Of a DNA stretch of 64,000 bases, positions 43,901-46,548 are shown one piece after another. The notes beneath the pieces were generated by a model that worked only from the letters and a program-made list of their open reading frames with translations, had not been told where the DNA came from and made no database searches. A program made the position numbers and the translations under genes. This stretch comes from Adiantum capillus-veneris. Lineage: Eukaryota > Streptophyta > Polypodiopsida > Polypodiales > Pteridaceae. The stretch is from the NCBI GenBank assembly GCA_014529385.2, contig CM043943.1:98966355-99030354 (forward strand). The letters run 5' to 3'. Within the stretch, counting starts at the first letter, position 1, and the number at the start of each line of letters is the position of its first letter.

Positions 43901-45194
43901 TTTTTGTTTCTAATTGTTAGGAGTTAAGTAAATAATACAAGGGAAAATCACCAAATTACCCCTCTAATTTGTGGAAATTCCTAAAATACCCGTCAAATTT
44001 CAAAAATTCCCAACATATCCTTGTGTCTGTTTTGGGTGGATTGCTCTGGATTTTTTAGAGTTTATTCCTTTTGACAATTGAGATCCATTCTTGATTGCTT
44101 AACACATAATTTCTCATGAATTAGCTACCAAAAAAAGGCATTTTTCTCTAAAAACAATGAAGCAATTCATCGTCAAAGCCTAGATAACCAGCTCGAATTC
44201 TAGTTTTAACATCTTACAATGATAGACAATCAATCTTCTTATGAAAAGCTACAAAACAATTTGTCTTTGGAGATGGTTAGTCTCCTGTCCAGGGGAATTC
44301 TGGAAACTTGGAAGGGCATTTTGGGAATCTTTGACAAAATATGGGGGTATTTTGGGAATTTTTCAAATTTGAGGGGTATTTTGGTAATTTTCCCATAATA
44401 AAATATAATGTATCTTTTCACTTTCTAAAGTTAAGCTTCTCTCATATATTTCCGTCATCTCTTGCGTCCAAGGCATGTTTTGTACATTATTTTAACGCCT
44501 CATAGTTTGTGAGTGCGAAATTTTTCAACCCTATGAAGGTAATACATGTACAAACAGAATTTTTAAGTGGCATCTACAGGAAAGACTCAAGCTTTGAGTT
44601 GGAGTGGTAACAGTGATCGTATTACGAGTTTTAACGAGTTTTGTGTTTACAGCTGTTTATTTGACAGCACAATATGCTAGGTGGGACATAAGAAGAATGG
44701 AAGCGGTATGTTTATACCAATAAATTGCCATTTGTTTCTTGAACCGTGGTTTTCATGTTGAATCTTTCTGTACCTATCCATGCTACATGTTTCCCTTGGC
44801 TAGAATTTATTAGGAAAGGGAACGGGAGGTTTCCGAAAAGAGAGAAATTGAAGAAAAGCAGCTGGAAGAGGAGGCACACAAGCTGCCTGGTTTTCGAACA
44901 GTTCATGAAAGGCTGGATAAACTAGAAGGAAAGATCAGTGAATTGGAGTCAAAGACTGGTCAGTCTGCAGCAGCCAAGTTGGAAAAGGTAGAAAAGGAAG
45001 AAAATAACTTAAGAGAGGGCAATGCAGATACATCGAAGGAAAGAAAGAGCGAGGCCAAGGCACCAGAGAGTGTGACACAAAATGCAGTGATTAAGAAGGA
45101 AGTCCCGAAAGAGAGTAATGAGGAGTCTGTGAAGGCCTTTGAGGGCAAGGTCAAAGACAAAAACTTGCAGAAAAAAGCGTCGAAAGCAGTCTGA
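4880..45194 (+). CDS. Host gene: small mitochondrial-type single-pass membrane protein, 4 exons over 40 kb
   Basis: Exons 4880-5073, 43422-43471, 44653-44705 and 44814-45194 join in phase (2, 1, 0) at canonical GT/AG sites and give 225 residues. Residues 1-25 are rich in Arg, Ser and Leu with no acidic residue, as in mitochondrial presequences. Residues 40-65 form a short amphipathic stretch (ELDFFKAAEILF) ending in basic RRKKFG. Residues 66-90 (WDFHLWQAVVACLPSLAVYL) form one hydrophobic segment. YARWDIRRMEAEREREVSEK begins a long charged helix, and VHERLDKLEGKISELE looks like a coiled coil. From memory, conserved uncharacterised plant proteins share a very similar segment around DFHL..ACLPSLAVYL.AQYAR; I could not verify this and give no function or symbol. 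The upstream frame is open to 4766 but has no ATG, so the ATG at 4880 (or 4889) is chosen. A one-base change in an A6 tract near the stop may alter the C-terminus. Confidence 0.85.
5462..6373 (+). pseudogene. Ty1/copia RT-RNase H remnant
   Basis: 5486-5854 encodes the second half of a copia reverse transcriptase: LKRALYGLRQSSWQWYKKFD, HADHCLYTK and the catalytic LYVDDMLLAG, then MKDLGDAEHILGM. Frameshifts and stops follow. RNase H is recognisable at 6220-6360 (ADMAGD-type region, KSTSGYVFAIVGGTVSWCSR, ALSITETEF), with an internal deletion just before the end. The remnant stops abruptly at the 5' LTR of element F at 6374, so F inserted into it. No copia LTR of this copy is visible. Confidence 0.85.
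5915..5966 (+). repeat. 26-bp tandem duplication in the copia remnant
   Basis: The unit starting TATACACCAAGC is present twice back to back (5915-5940 and 5941-5966). It breaks the frame of the already dead RT. Confidence 0.9.
6374..7135 (+). repeat. 5' LTR of element F
   Basis: Runs from TGTCACAAAC to GTTACA and is followed after one base by the primer binding site. It shares the start TGTCACAAACT and the downstream block AGAAATACCGAAAGGGG with the LTRs of B and D. It contains a palindromic GCCACGTGGC near 6628. The block around 6860-7020 probably contains the transcript start and polyadenylation region. Confidence 0.85.
7137..7148 (+). other. Primer binding site of F
   Basis: TGGTATCAGAGC, complementary to the 3' end of plant initiator-Met tRNA, one base after the LTR. 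Confidence 0.9.
7206..8310 (+). pseudogene. Gypsy gag with poly-Ser/Lys-rich linker (element F)
   Basis: Starts MASRKDQSTSSASG. An N-terminal acidic region is followed by SFAKDPKLAKYMSETSFQEV. After a stop at 7521 the protein continues in another frame from about 7623 with a run of serines (SSSSSSSSDSSSSSSDSSEED) and lysine-rich KKGKKRSKKQ. Then comes the start of the capsid-like domain, YDFLEDKSKKVREFKEGG. Later parts (ASYYKGNARTWW, LFISSWLTQEYE) are out of frame. No zinc knuckle is left. Gag packages the RNA into particles; this copy cannot make it. Confidence 0.85.
8311..8345. repeat. (TC)n microsatellite
   Basis: About 35 bp of pure TC at the point where the element F gag ends and unrelated or inverted sequence begins, marking a rearrangement junction. 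Confidence 0.95.
8478..8870 (-). pseudogene. Inverted gypsy protease fragment
   Basis: On the minus strand it encodes a protease-region stretch closely matching element D: KVKDQEALIFFD-type start, AAPGRDVAITPVIGKLRSHC, YIMPLKGCHVLLGIPW and NNNAVDYRA. It is frameshifted and orphaned: the gag on its left is on the opposite strand and element A begins 26 bp to its right. Confidence 0.8.
8897..10411 (+). repeat. 5' LTR of element A (1,515 bp)
   Basis: TGTAACTAAG to GGTGACA. It holds CT-rich tracts near 9467-9500, a 23-base G run at 10278-10300 and an AATAAA at 10258. The identical order is found at 15096-16606. Confidence 0.97.
10413..10424 (+). other. Primer binding site of A
   Basis: TGGTATCAGAGC one base after the 5' LTR; initiator-Met tRNA type. 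Confidence 0.93.
10478..12103 (+). CDS. Gag-protease polyprotein of element A
   Basis: 541 residues from the ATG at 10478 (MGGREIEFFLLQQQVEELEK). The frame is open further upstream into the LTR, but this is the first ATG after the primer binding site. Order: a coiled-coil N-terminus, a basic His/Lys-rich stretch (KHRKKEHHKKKHHRQK), the capsid-like domain (FDTYNGRRDNDKALAFIRQF; SLYLKGTASNWW; FLPPDYEEEVKKEWDRL), a Lys-rich linker, one CCHC knuckle (CFKCGQVGHMKGDC) and an aspartic protease core LILFDPGSTDNFIS with downstream CDVILGMPW. DPGS replaces the usual DTGS or DSGS; B and E carry the same DPG, so it is likely tolerated. It ends TGA at 12103, before RT. Confidence 0.93.
   Translation: MGGREIEFFLLQQQVEELEKALSHPEVQKILHTLEKGKEKMPMGSGEIPQNPKAPQPRKDPLIGTSRMHERQKKSPELHVRFNPKVQEQDPPDSPQFSFMKDLEDIVSPEDMFLDDPSQQEVHSRERTRVPKESKHRKKEHHKKKHHRQKTLKSGDRDVKFDTYNGRRDNDKALAFIRQFEVAFVEGNFKERSKLRHVSLYLKGTASNWWLTLILEDRKPQDWTAFKKEFYAQFLPPDYEEEVKKEWDRLSQSENETVPCYVDRFWDVLLKVTPFKKIDDSEKMRKFEAGLHEALQKAMKLYPRGNLQILMESVRIADGIHDKGTPRKMEQSTYHAKQKALHEQPTSSTSSQKKKRTASKAEAKPNQPKKGRYLSPAELRTYISEGRCFKCGQVGHMKGDCPTKPPQPPSSNAVPDVQGNTTKDGKERALLKAWGSINNQRALILFDPGSTDNFISTKLADDLNLQPNRFGVSIQAQSAFKGQNSNSTPIIGKLNLKVDDYKDQESFLLASLEGCDVILGMPWHYKMHPIPDYVQKTLSQQ
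12104..12416 (+). other. Gag/pol spacer of A with two hairpins
   Basis: Stops occur in the frames that would link protease to RT; pol is open only after the TGA at 12375. Two perfect inverted repeats are visible: ATGATGGTA (12151-12159) with TACCATCAT (12168-12176), loop 8; and AGCCG (12197-12201) with CGGCT (12208-12212), loop TTTTTT. From about 12390 the pol frame already reads NQPPYRVSL, the conserved lead-in to RT, so the ATG at 12417 is not the natural pol start. Confidence 0.7.
12417..15083 (+). CDS. Pol polyprotein of element A: RT, RNase H, integrase, chromodomain
   Basis: 888 uninterrupted residues (open from 12378). RT: VLLVQKKDGTFRMCIDYRSL, RIDLKSGYHQIRI, MPFGLTNAPATF and catalytic VFFDDVLIFS (F-F-D-D where Y/F-x-D-D is usual). 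RNase H: VYCDASGDCVGAVL, YEKELMAVIHAL, KTDHQSLRYFL. Integrase: an HHCC zinc site (HNSPYAGHRG ... CLVCQKVK), then the DDE core with MDFITDLP, VSDRDPRMTS and the Glu in GQSEIANA. The C-terminus has a GPF-type module (HRFNGPFKI) and a chromodomain-like end (EEILQPEQIIHHSERQL, KYLVKFKNYTPLDAKWMTESDL), which in chromoviruses steers integration to heterochromatin marks. All catalytic residues seem present. Confidence 0.93.
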   Translation: MQQEEILKQVNELLEKGLIRPSTSPYCSPVLLVQKKDGTFRMCIDYRSLNKITIKNRFPIPRIDDILDKLQGASVFSRIDLKSGYHQIRIAPQDVHKTSFRTTFGLYEFLVMPFGLTNAPATFNRMMDRIFHSYRSFTGVFFDDVLIFSETEDEHYKHLALVFEELRKNKLFVNAKKSEFFLKEIHYLGHIVSHNQVRMDPDKIQAVVEWPTSTTVHDVRSFLGLCSYYRRFIRAFAAIAGPLHDLTKKRIPFHWGSGQKQAFEKLKYLLSHGPVLTVPDLRKPFEVYCDASGDCVGAVLNQEGHAIAYESRRLKDAELHASIYEKELMAVIHALSIWKHYLLGADFIIKTDHQSLRYFLTQRKLSEKQMRWANFLSMFHFQILHTSGTKNAVADALSRRPKINALTTIYHEELESLSEMYPQDPDFATIWADLQAGHSKPPYSIRDNTLYRQQAICIAQPLRQKVMDEVHNSPYAGHRGIASTTSALERYFFWPTLCADIEKYVRECLVCQKVKYDRHKVYGKLQPLPVPNTPWESIAMDFITDLPRSKNGNDAIWTIVDRFSKQAHFLPVKKTIKADHMARIFLAQIFKHHGLPKTIVSDRDPRMTSLFWQALFENLGTKLDFSSAYHPQTDGQSEIANATVLDLLKCYVSEGQSQWEQYLPIVEFAYNNTIHSSIGKAPFEIIYGKPLLLPIMVTKENIFADIAHQQVKQAILRTQEQQKRKADKHKRNLNLEKGQYVLLRFEKARLKKRVGKGKVVKLSHRFNGPFKITDKVNDATFRLDLPSNWRIHNAFHVSLLRPYVGPPPVAPVQEDPPEVEETEEILQPEQIIHHSERQLKSGSLHRKYLVKFKNYTPLDAKWMTESDLKDYPDILHSYVDALQLRSTV
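15084..15095 (+). other. Polypurine tract of A
   Basis: AACCAAGAGGGA directly before the 3' LTR; plus-strand primer. The pol stop codon is just upstream. Confidence 0.75.
15096..16606 (+). repeat. 3' LTR of element A (1,511 bp)
   Basis: Same sequence as the 5' LTR apart from scattered substitutions. The G run at 16477-16495 has 19 bases rather than 23, which fully accounts for the 4-bp length difference. Followed by the target duplication GTATC. Confidence 0.97.
16706..17470 (-). CDS. Gag N-terminus of E' with charged coiled coil
   Basis: Open for 254 codons. A likely start is MVITRSGMD at 17245; the part upstream encodes Arg/Thr/Gln/Glu/Pro repeats (RTQEPQEPRTQEP) from a degenerate TTCTTGAGG-type tandem repeat in the leader. 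After SPPRGFFDPPPSPS come about 100 residues of heptad-like charged sequence (AIDRESAKRRAAIDREYEAS, EREHEQARLQRQVKFDRENK). No capsid domain or zinc knuckle follows; the end is low-complexity (CATCATGC repeats). A partial, non-functional gag start. Confidence 0.6.
   Translation of the reverse strand: MGKSNLGVSARPPRGAPAEKSRTRVKRTSFSNTDCKRKKNPRTSRTQEPQEPRTQEPKFLVYLRTQDHKNPRLQWMVITRSGMDTSLGGDDHERGEEEFSPPRGFFDPPPSPSMTRIALTPMEAFDKRMMDTELERKARNAKSMAAIDRESAKRRAAIDREYEASMEAIEREHEQARLQRQVKFDRENKARKEKSDQHMKEFLQLFSIVQSQFATLHRCKRFGKRRLSQSLLLQSITHRICMMISMMICMMTTL
17700..17712 (-). other. Primer binding site of E'
   Basis: Minus strand TTGGTATGAGAGC, one mismatch from the TGGTATCAGAGC site, next to the LTR end at 17713. 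Confidence 0.65.
17713..18885 (-). repeat. LTR of E' (1,173 bp)
   Basis: In plus orientation it runs from TGTAGGTGCAGCGG to GTCACGTGACA, so it has TG...CA ends on both strands. A GAC/GAT-rich stretch lies at 18000-18050. Only one copy is present; the boundary at 18885 is inferred from where element D LTR similarity resumes. Confidence 0.65.
18886..19136 (+). repeat. Truncated 5' LTR of D
   Basis: Matches the last 250 bp or so of the 3' LTR at 34757-35322 (ATCTCTAGGCACGGAACTAT is shared). It ends GTTATA where the 3' copy ends GTTACA. The missing left part is replaced by the E' LTR. Confidence 0.85.
19138..19149 (+). other. Primer binding site of D
   Basis: TGGTATCAGAGC just after the truncated LTR. 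Confidence 0.92.
19201..20678 (+). pseudogene. Gag of element D, cut in its zinc knuckle by B
   Basis: Starts MDSNRGQSTSSASG and closely resembles the element F gag. A frame change near 19460-19520 is followed by a serine run, Lys-rich KGKKRSKKQS and the capsid region YDFLEDKSKKVREFKEGGQS, FDSFSGFRDAARALAFIQQF, then broken frames with FISSWLTREYEQDIRIAWNH. At 20563-20610 the knuckle begins EGKCFGCGDMG, and element B interrupts it at 20679. The matching protease resumes at 30842. Confidence 0.88.
20679..21362 (+). repeat. 5' LTR of B (684 bp)
   Basis: TGTCACAAACTG to TTGTGACA. It contains a (CA)n tract (20851-20875), TGACGTGGCA at 20886-20895 and 20933-20942, and the AGAAATACCGAAAGGGG block common to this LTR group. 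Confidence 0.93.
21364..21375 (+). other. Primer binding site of B
   Basis: TGGTATTAGAGC, one transition from the standard site. Confidence 0.85.
21562..23160 (+). pseudogene. Gag-protease of element B
   Basis: Starts MDSTKYLQFLLNKLHDILSR. A Pro/His-rich stretch (PPLPPPPPPPPPGY, 21820-21870) precedes the capsid domain in another frame: TFKFFTFSGVKDRKKALQFL, ALGNYIEESKISRAAGFLKD, NAMQWWSSITRQPHAPRTWQ. A stop at 22229 and frame changes follow. The knuckle reads EGRCFGCFQTGHNRSNCPKH (CCHC, 22580-22640) and the protease ALIFFDPGATENFIHPEFLK, stop at 22876. Degenerate protease continues to about 23160. Not functional. Confidence 0.88.
23361..23701 (+). repeat. Array of two hairpin motifs in the 3' tail of B
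   Basis: Motif 1, about 35 nt, occurs three times (23361, 23415, 23555) around ACGACGCAGG. In copies one and three its arms pair: CGGAACG with CGTTCTG, and CCAAACG with CGTTTGG. Motif 2 occurs three times (23482, 23610, about 23670): CTCCCGGCCCGGACC, variable loop, GGTTATGCGGGAGGAGT, with CTCCCG pairing to CGGGAG. Loop-proximal bases change together (CCTTTTTAGG, ACCTTATAGGT). Confidence 0.7.
24095..24345 (+). repeat. 3' LTR of B, left part
   Basis: Begins TGTCACAAACTG after the polypurine tract AAGAAGGGGAGA (24083-24094). Interrupted at 24345 by element C; continues at 30409. Confidence 0.92.
24346..24644 (-). repeat. 3' LTR of C (left copy)
   Basis: In plus orientation TGATGAGCGCGCGG to CCCAACA. 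The minus-strand polypurine tract AGGTGGGAGG lies just outside it (24645-24656). Confidence 0.94.
24660..26275 (-). pseudogene. RT-RNase H of copia element C
   Basis: RT (26265 to about 25200): MQEEIKALHANHTWDLVELP, IPNKWVYKIK, FSPVVKMTTLRVLFAI, MDVHTAFLHGDVEEELYMKQ, then the catalytic LVLYIDDMLIAA and MKDLGEAEHILGV. A stop and frame change near 25730-25760 splits it. RNase H: GFCDSDMAGDVD, frameshift near 25090, then VVSWCSRLQKIVALSTTEAE, GCDSQSAICLAKN and HTKHMDVRYHFI, followed after a stop by NPADALTKCLS. Confidence 0.92.
26279..28578 (-). pseudogene. Protease-integrase of copia element C
   Basis: Contains two copies of the protease region because of a 471-bp duplication: each reads TWIVDSSASFHVTPIKECF (DSSA where DSGA is usual). 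Integrase follows: zinc site LWHKRLGHMSQKGLSKLCTL with CNECQYGKQ, a frame change near 27350-27365, then DLVHSDVCSMPTKSMGG, LRTDNGGEFTSAEFNKFCEN and NGVAERFNRTLCESVRCMLS, giving the D, D, E triad. The tail (about 26760-26279) is the variable linker to RT. Confidence 0.92.
27691..28632 (-). repeat. 471-bp in-frame tandem duplication in element C
   Basis: 27691-28161 and 28162-28632 are near-identical direct repeats; 471 = 157 codons. The unit runs from the end of the zinc knuckle (KPDCRYYKAELERKK) through the acidic linker to the protease (DSTNELVL). The right copy, upstream for translation, carries a TGA where the left has GGA. Confidence 0.95.
28579..29364 (-). pseudogene. Gag of copia element C
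   Basis: ATG at 29364 reads MASSSSDMKNLFEIRRFDGT. Two TAG codons follow (one where GFDLW is expected), then NMTDEAWVSLNRKAVTYIKM, AFDVWEKLKGMYENTTLVNQ, SAAEHLSLFAGTLSQLQDSS (UBN2-type gag) to a stop at 28807. The CCHC knuckle follows at 28610-28680 (CYQCGRKGHKKPDC). Confidence 0.9.
29365..30090 (-). other. Non-coding leader of element C
   Basis: About 725 bp between primer binding site and gag ATG, with no open frame. A longer than usual leader for a copia element; probably includes packaging signals, but none can be recognised. Confidence 0.6.
30091..30102 (-). other. Primer binding site of C
   Basis: Minus strand TGGTATCAGAGC, two bases from the 5' LTR. Confidence 0.92.
30105..30403 (-). 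repeat. 5' LTR of C (right copy)
   Basis: 299 bp. It ends CCCAACG where the left copy ends CCCAACA, so the outermost base has mutated. Followed by ATGAT. Confidence 0.94.
30409..30836 (+). repeat. 3' LTR of B, right part
   Basis: Continues from 24345 in register with the 5' LTR (GACGTGGCAAGTTGTACGG onward) and ends TTGTGACA, followed by ACAGG. Confidence 0.93.
30842..31380 (+). pseudogene. Protease region of element D
   Basis: Frame 30965-31222: VKDQEALIFFDKGAKANFIS, where the catalytic DTG/DSG position reads DKG, so inactive. Then VLAAPGQDVATLVIGKLRLH, YIMPLEGCDVLL, a TGA where a glycine is expected, and WYHKNNAVVDYRAKKATW to a TAG at 31355. The start rejoins gag across element B. Confidence 0.88.
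31479..32350 (+). pseudogene. Truncated RT of element D
   Basis: The first half of RT is missing between about 31380 and 31479. It resumes at GLYEFLVMPFGLTNAPTTFN and the catalytic TFFDDIIVFS (F-F-D-D, as in element A). The MITE at 31625-31990 interrupts it. Then LLQVFQALRDHKLVISAKKS, a frameshift, LGHIVSAAGVQMNPAKIE and VRSFLGLCSYYRWFIRKFAE, to a stop at 32298. Confidence 0.9.
31625..31990. mobile_element. hAT-like MITE (366 bp) inside the RT of D
   Basis: Flanked by the perfect 8-bp duplication TTTGAGGC (31617-31624 and 31991-31998). Ends are imperfect inverted repeats: CAAGGTTGGATCAAAACGTAC and, reversed, CAAGGTGGTACCAAACGTAC. The subterminal regions are full of palindromic CGTACG / GTACGTAC words. 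It carries no coding capacity. The 8-bp target and CA-type end fit the hAT superfamily; the autonomous partner is not in the window. Confidence 0.9.
32384..32760 (+). pseudogene. RNase H of element D
   Basis: SLGAVLMQEGHVIAYESRLF, YEKELLVVIHALTQWRHYLL, TVFTDHQSLRYFLSQK, a TAG, then MRWANILSQFHFQIVHVQGQ and NLVADALSRKP. The opening catalytic CDAS is frameshifted (32395-32410). Confidence 0.9.
32770..33440 (+). pseudogene. Integrase of element D
   Basis: Zinc site recognisable (PLRGHRDIDTTLKGVERYFF, then SCLVCQMVKFDKHK). A deletion of about 60 codons follows at 33105, removing the first catalytic Asp. The core continues in shifted frames (IDRFSKQAHFIPVKKTVKPD-like, LTEIPNSRVCFGS region) to about 33440. 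Confidence 0.85.
33450..34145 (+). pseudogene. Integrase C-terminus and chromodomain of D
   Basis: MPLVEFAYNNTIHASTGKVP, VLLRFEKARLRKKKGKE and YYGPF, then a TAG. After it NDVSFRLKLPDTWRIHNAFH and a chromodomain-like end, EEILVPEQILAHKDRKI, QFLVKFKNYP, TAA where Trp/Glu is expected, DAKWTEEENLVDTPQIVNLY. Homologous to the end of the element A pol. Confidence 0.88.
34146..34756 (+). other. 3' non-coding tail of D and polypurine tract
   Basis: No reading frame. A short tandem repeat of GTGATGTCCT lies at 34570-34605. The polypurine tract AAGAGGGGGG at 34745-34754 precedes the LTR. Its last 60 bp (GCGATTACAATGCTTTCAAG) resemble the tail of B. Confidence 0.6.
34757..35322 (+). repeat. 3' LTR of D (566 bp)
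   Basis: TGTCACAAATGG to TTTGTTACA. TGACGTGGCA occurs at 34841-34850 and 34898-34907. Its last 250 bp match 18886-19136. Confidence 0.9.
35373..35901 (-). repeat. Inverted LTR of the same family
   Basis: In minus orientation TGTCACAAGCTGATGACG to CCAGTTACA, 529 bp, related to the F/D LTR. With the D 3' LTR it forms an inverted repeat whose arms are separated by 50 bp. A minus-strand primer binding site TGGTATCAGAGC is at 35360-35371, so this is the 5' LTR of a minus-strand element whose internal part is lost after about 35 bp. Confidence 0.85.
36039..36932 (+). pseudogene. Gypsy gag fragment G
   Basis: 36039-36374 is open (SRLENPRMQEFLQAPSQDMY, KIPHVGGSIDARGKAHVIEQ). 36531-36932 ends in a capsid-like stretch, YKEGGEISKFKTFNGTQDQL, TLIFIEQFDAAYAGGNFIEF, equivalent to the gag of B and D. 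No LTR can be tied to it with certainty; the inverted LTR to its left is in the opposite orientation. Confidence 0.7.
36933..37326. other. Unassigned repeat-derived sequence
   Basis: No recognisable domain. A minus-strand open frame (36942-37298) has no features I can place and is probably chance. Confidence 0.4.
37327..38015 (+). repeat. LTR-like sequence before gag fragment
   Basis: Shares with the B/D/F LTRs a GGCCGAGAGGTCTAAA block, TGACGTGGCA (37620-37629), TTTTGGGCATCCCTTGTAT and AGAAATACCGAAAGGGGC in the same order. Both ends are uncertain, and no TGGTATCAGAGC site is found downstream. A (TC)n tract occupies 37926-37959. Confidence 0.5.
38071..38385 (+). pseudogene. Gag fragment with partial zinc knuckle
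   Basis: MANNSSKGNSGGFNGQGK, a TAG, then Lys/Ser-rich sequence and CYICEHGGHKES, the start of a CCHC knuckle whose fourth ligand is lost with a small frameshift. Then DKDDKSGHKGKKPKP in the next frame. It ends abruptly where minus-strand element E begins. Confidence 0.7.
38386..40640 (-). pseudogene. RT-RNase H-integrase of element E
   Basis: RT: FVRKKDGSSRLCVDYRTLNK, KVDLKSGYYKVRVFKGD, MPFGLTDAVGTFNRLM, catalytic VFIFLDDILIFS. RNase H: VWTDASNVAIGAVLQQ, YSVYDKELL; a frame change near 39650. Integrase zinc site HDSLMGGHRGMNTTLEKIER ... CIICQKVK; core MDFVTNLPPSLHSRNTQ, a stop near 38875, VSNRDVKFTSNFSRALFE and the Glu in QIEIYN. A 69-bp tandem duplication near 38391-38495 repeats SESVKLRLS. 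Confidence 0.9.
40990..42656 (-). pseudogene. Gag-protease of element E
   Basis: Start MVITRSG at 42652 with a frame change, FSPPGGFLDPPPSPS as in E', then a Glu/Arg-rich repeat region. Capsid 42261-41872: KLTFSKYDGKMDATIIHSWL, ATMYLAGDAINWYHAW; after a frame change MRPQYLARLKDNWRALKQNG to QEMKHNKGKPKEN. No zinc knuckle is visible. Protease: RFIILFDPGSMHDVISASLV and SGCDMLVG. Frames are broken between each part. Confidence 0.88.
43422..43471 (+). CDS. Host gene exon 2 (50 bp)
   Basis: Between TTTGCCAG and GTGAGT. Completes Gly65 and encodes WDFHLWQAVVACLPSL (66-81) plus the first base of Ala82. Too short for gene finders, but both splice sites are strong and the phases agree with exons 1 and 3. 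Confidence 0.85.
43472..44652 (+). other. Intron 2 (1,181 bp)
   Basis: GTGAGT to TGTTTACAG, T-rich as expected for a plant intron. It contains a 454-bp Mutator-like MITE. Confidence 0.8.
43941..44394. mobile_element. Mutator-like MITE (454 bp) in intron 2
   Basis: Terminal inverted repeats of about 70-80 bp: GGGAAAATCACCAAATTACC at the left and, reversed, GGGAAAATTACCAAAATACC at the right. Flanked by a 9-bp duplication with one mismatch, ATAATACAA and ATAATAAAA (43932-43940, 44395-44403). No coding capacity. The 9-bp target and GGG-start long repeats fit MULEs. Confidence 0.85.
44653..44705 (+). CDS. Host gene exon 3 (53 bp)
   Basis: Between TTTACAG and GTATGT. Completes Ala82 and encodes VYLTAQYARWDIRRMEA (83-99), the end of the membrane segment and start of the charged helix. 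Confidence 0.85.
44814..45194 (+). CDS. Host gene exon 4 (C-terminal coiled coil)
   Basis: After TTTATTAG. Encodes residues 100-225: EREREVSEKREIEEKQLEEE, HKLPGFRTVHERLDKLEGKI, then a Lys/Glu-rich tail ending KKASKAV. The A6 tract at 45171-45176 precedes the stop; with one A fewer the frame would run on to a TGA at 45244-45246 with another basic tail (KRRKQSDEKGEVV...). Confidence 0.85.
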   Translation, partial: EREREVSEKREIEEKQLEEEAHKLPGFRTVHERLDKLEGKISELESKTGQSAAAKLEKVEKEENNLREGNADTSKERKSEAKAPESVTQNAVIKKEVPKESNEESVKAFEGKVKDKNLQKKASKAV

Positions 45195-46497
45195 TGAGAA
45201 GGGTGAAGTTGTCAAGGCACACAAACCCACATCGAATGGGAAATGATTGCTTTTAAAAAGTCCTGCAGGCAGCGGCTTTTTGAAGGAGGGTACGTCAAAA
45301 AATGGTCATCCAATGTGTCAACTATCACTTGATTAGAGACATGTCCTGCCGATGGATGTCCTAAAAAATGTGGGTTGCATGCAAATTGTTACTTGGCCTC
45401 ATCCTCAATTGATGGAAGGTGTTGATCATGAATTACCTGATAGTTAGGTGAAAGGGCTTGTTTTGTGGGCAGAAGCTATGTCCTTGTATGGCAGTCTTCT
45501 TTTCGCAGCTCACTTAACTCAAGCTTCTGAAGGAGAAGCTCGTCTTTTTTCCCTTTCAAAAACCCAGGATATTTTGTATTTAAATTCCATTTTTTTTTTC
45601 TTCCTTTACTATCACTTGTTGGAACTGCAACCTTGCCCTGGTTTCAACAAGGGGTGTGGTGTAGGGGAACATTCTCTGCTTATGGAGGGAATGAATGCAG
45701 TGGGCCTCAAGTGCAGGCTCATTTTTGCTTTGAAGATAAGAGGGTGATATCTATTTTGTTGAAAATAATTTGCGCTTTTGTATGGAATGCTTTGATATTT
45801 CATGGTTATGTTAATGATGCAAAATTGTATGGTTATGGTGAGGATTACCATACTGTAATTTACGGTAATGATATTTTAGGGTCATATTGTACTTCATTGC
45901 CCATGAAACATTAATTATCTGGCTTTGTCTAATTTGTGAGAAGCGGGGAAAAATGGAAGTTTCGGGAAGGGGGGGGGGGGGGGGGTTCCCAGTTTTTCTC
46001 ATATAGATGTGAGCCTTAAATGTTTGCTACTCTCTTTTGAAATTAATTAGGGTGATAACTTCATAGCTACATTAGTCATTATGATAGATAACTAGTGACG
46101 GTGCATTTGTTCTTGAGGTTTGTAAACATATCAAAGGTTTGAGATATGGCTGATATGGCACTAATGAGATTCCAATGGTGTGTGTCTCGCCTGTTGTTTG
46201 GGTTCTCTTTGTCTGTTGATTGCCTCCTATTTGGTTTCTCTTGCCTCTGTCCAAGTTTGATTTGCTATCTTCCACCCATTGTACAAGCATCATGCTTTGC
46301 TGACTTTTGAAGATTGACTTTTACATGGACTTGGCCTCGACACATCCCTATTAATTCCCTAATGCAAGTCTTCATTTGAACATGAAAAAAGAGGAGTCTC
46401 ATGATGTATAGACCAACGTTGTCAATTTCAATGGTGCTAGGAGCATTTGTCTAGTTGATATTGCAGTGTGTGCCAATGGGCCTTCTCATATGATCTC

Positions 46498-46548
<51 letters not shown>

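Noticed and set aside
45448-45747. Open frame after the host gene that might be a further exon
   Set aside because: No acceptor in phase with exon 4 and no continuation of the charged tail; taken as 3' flank.
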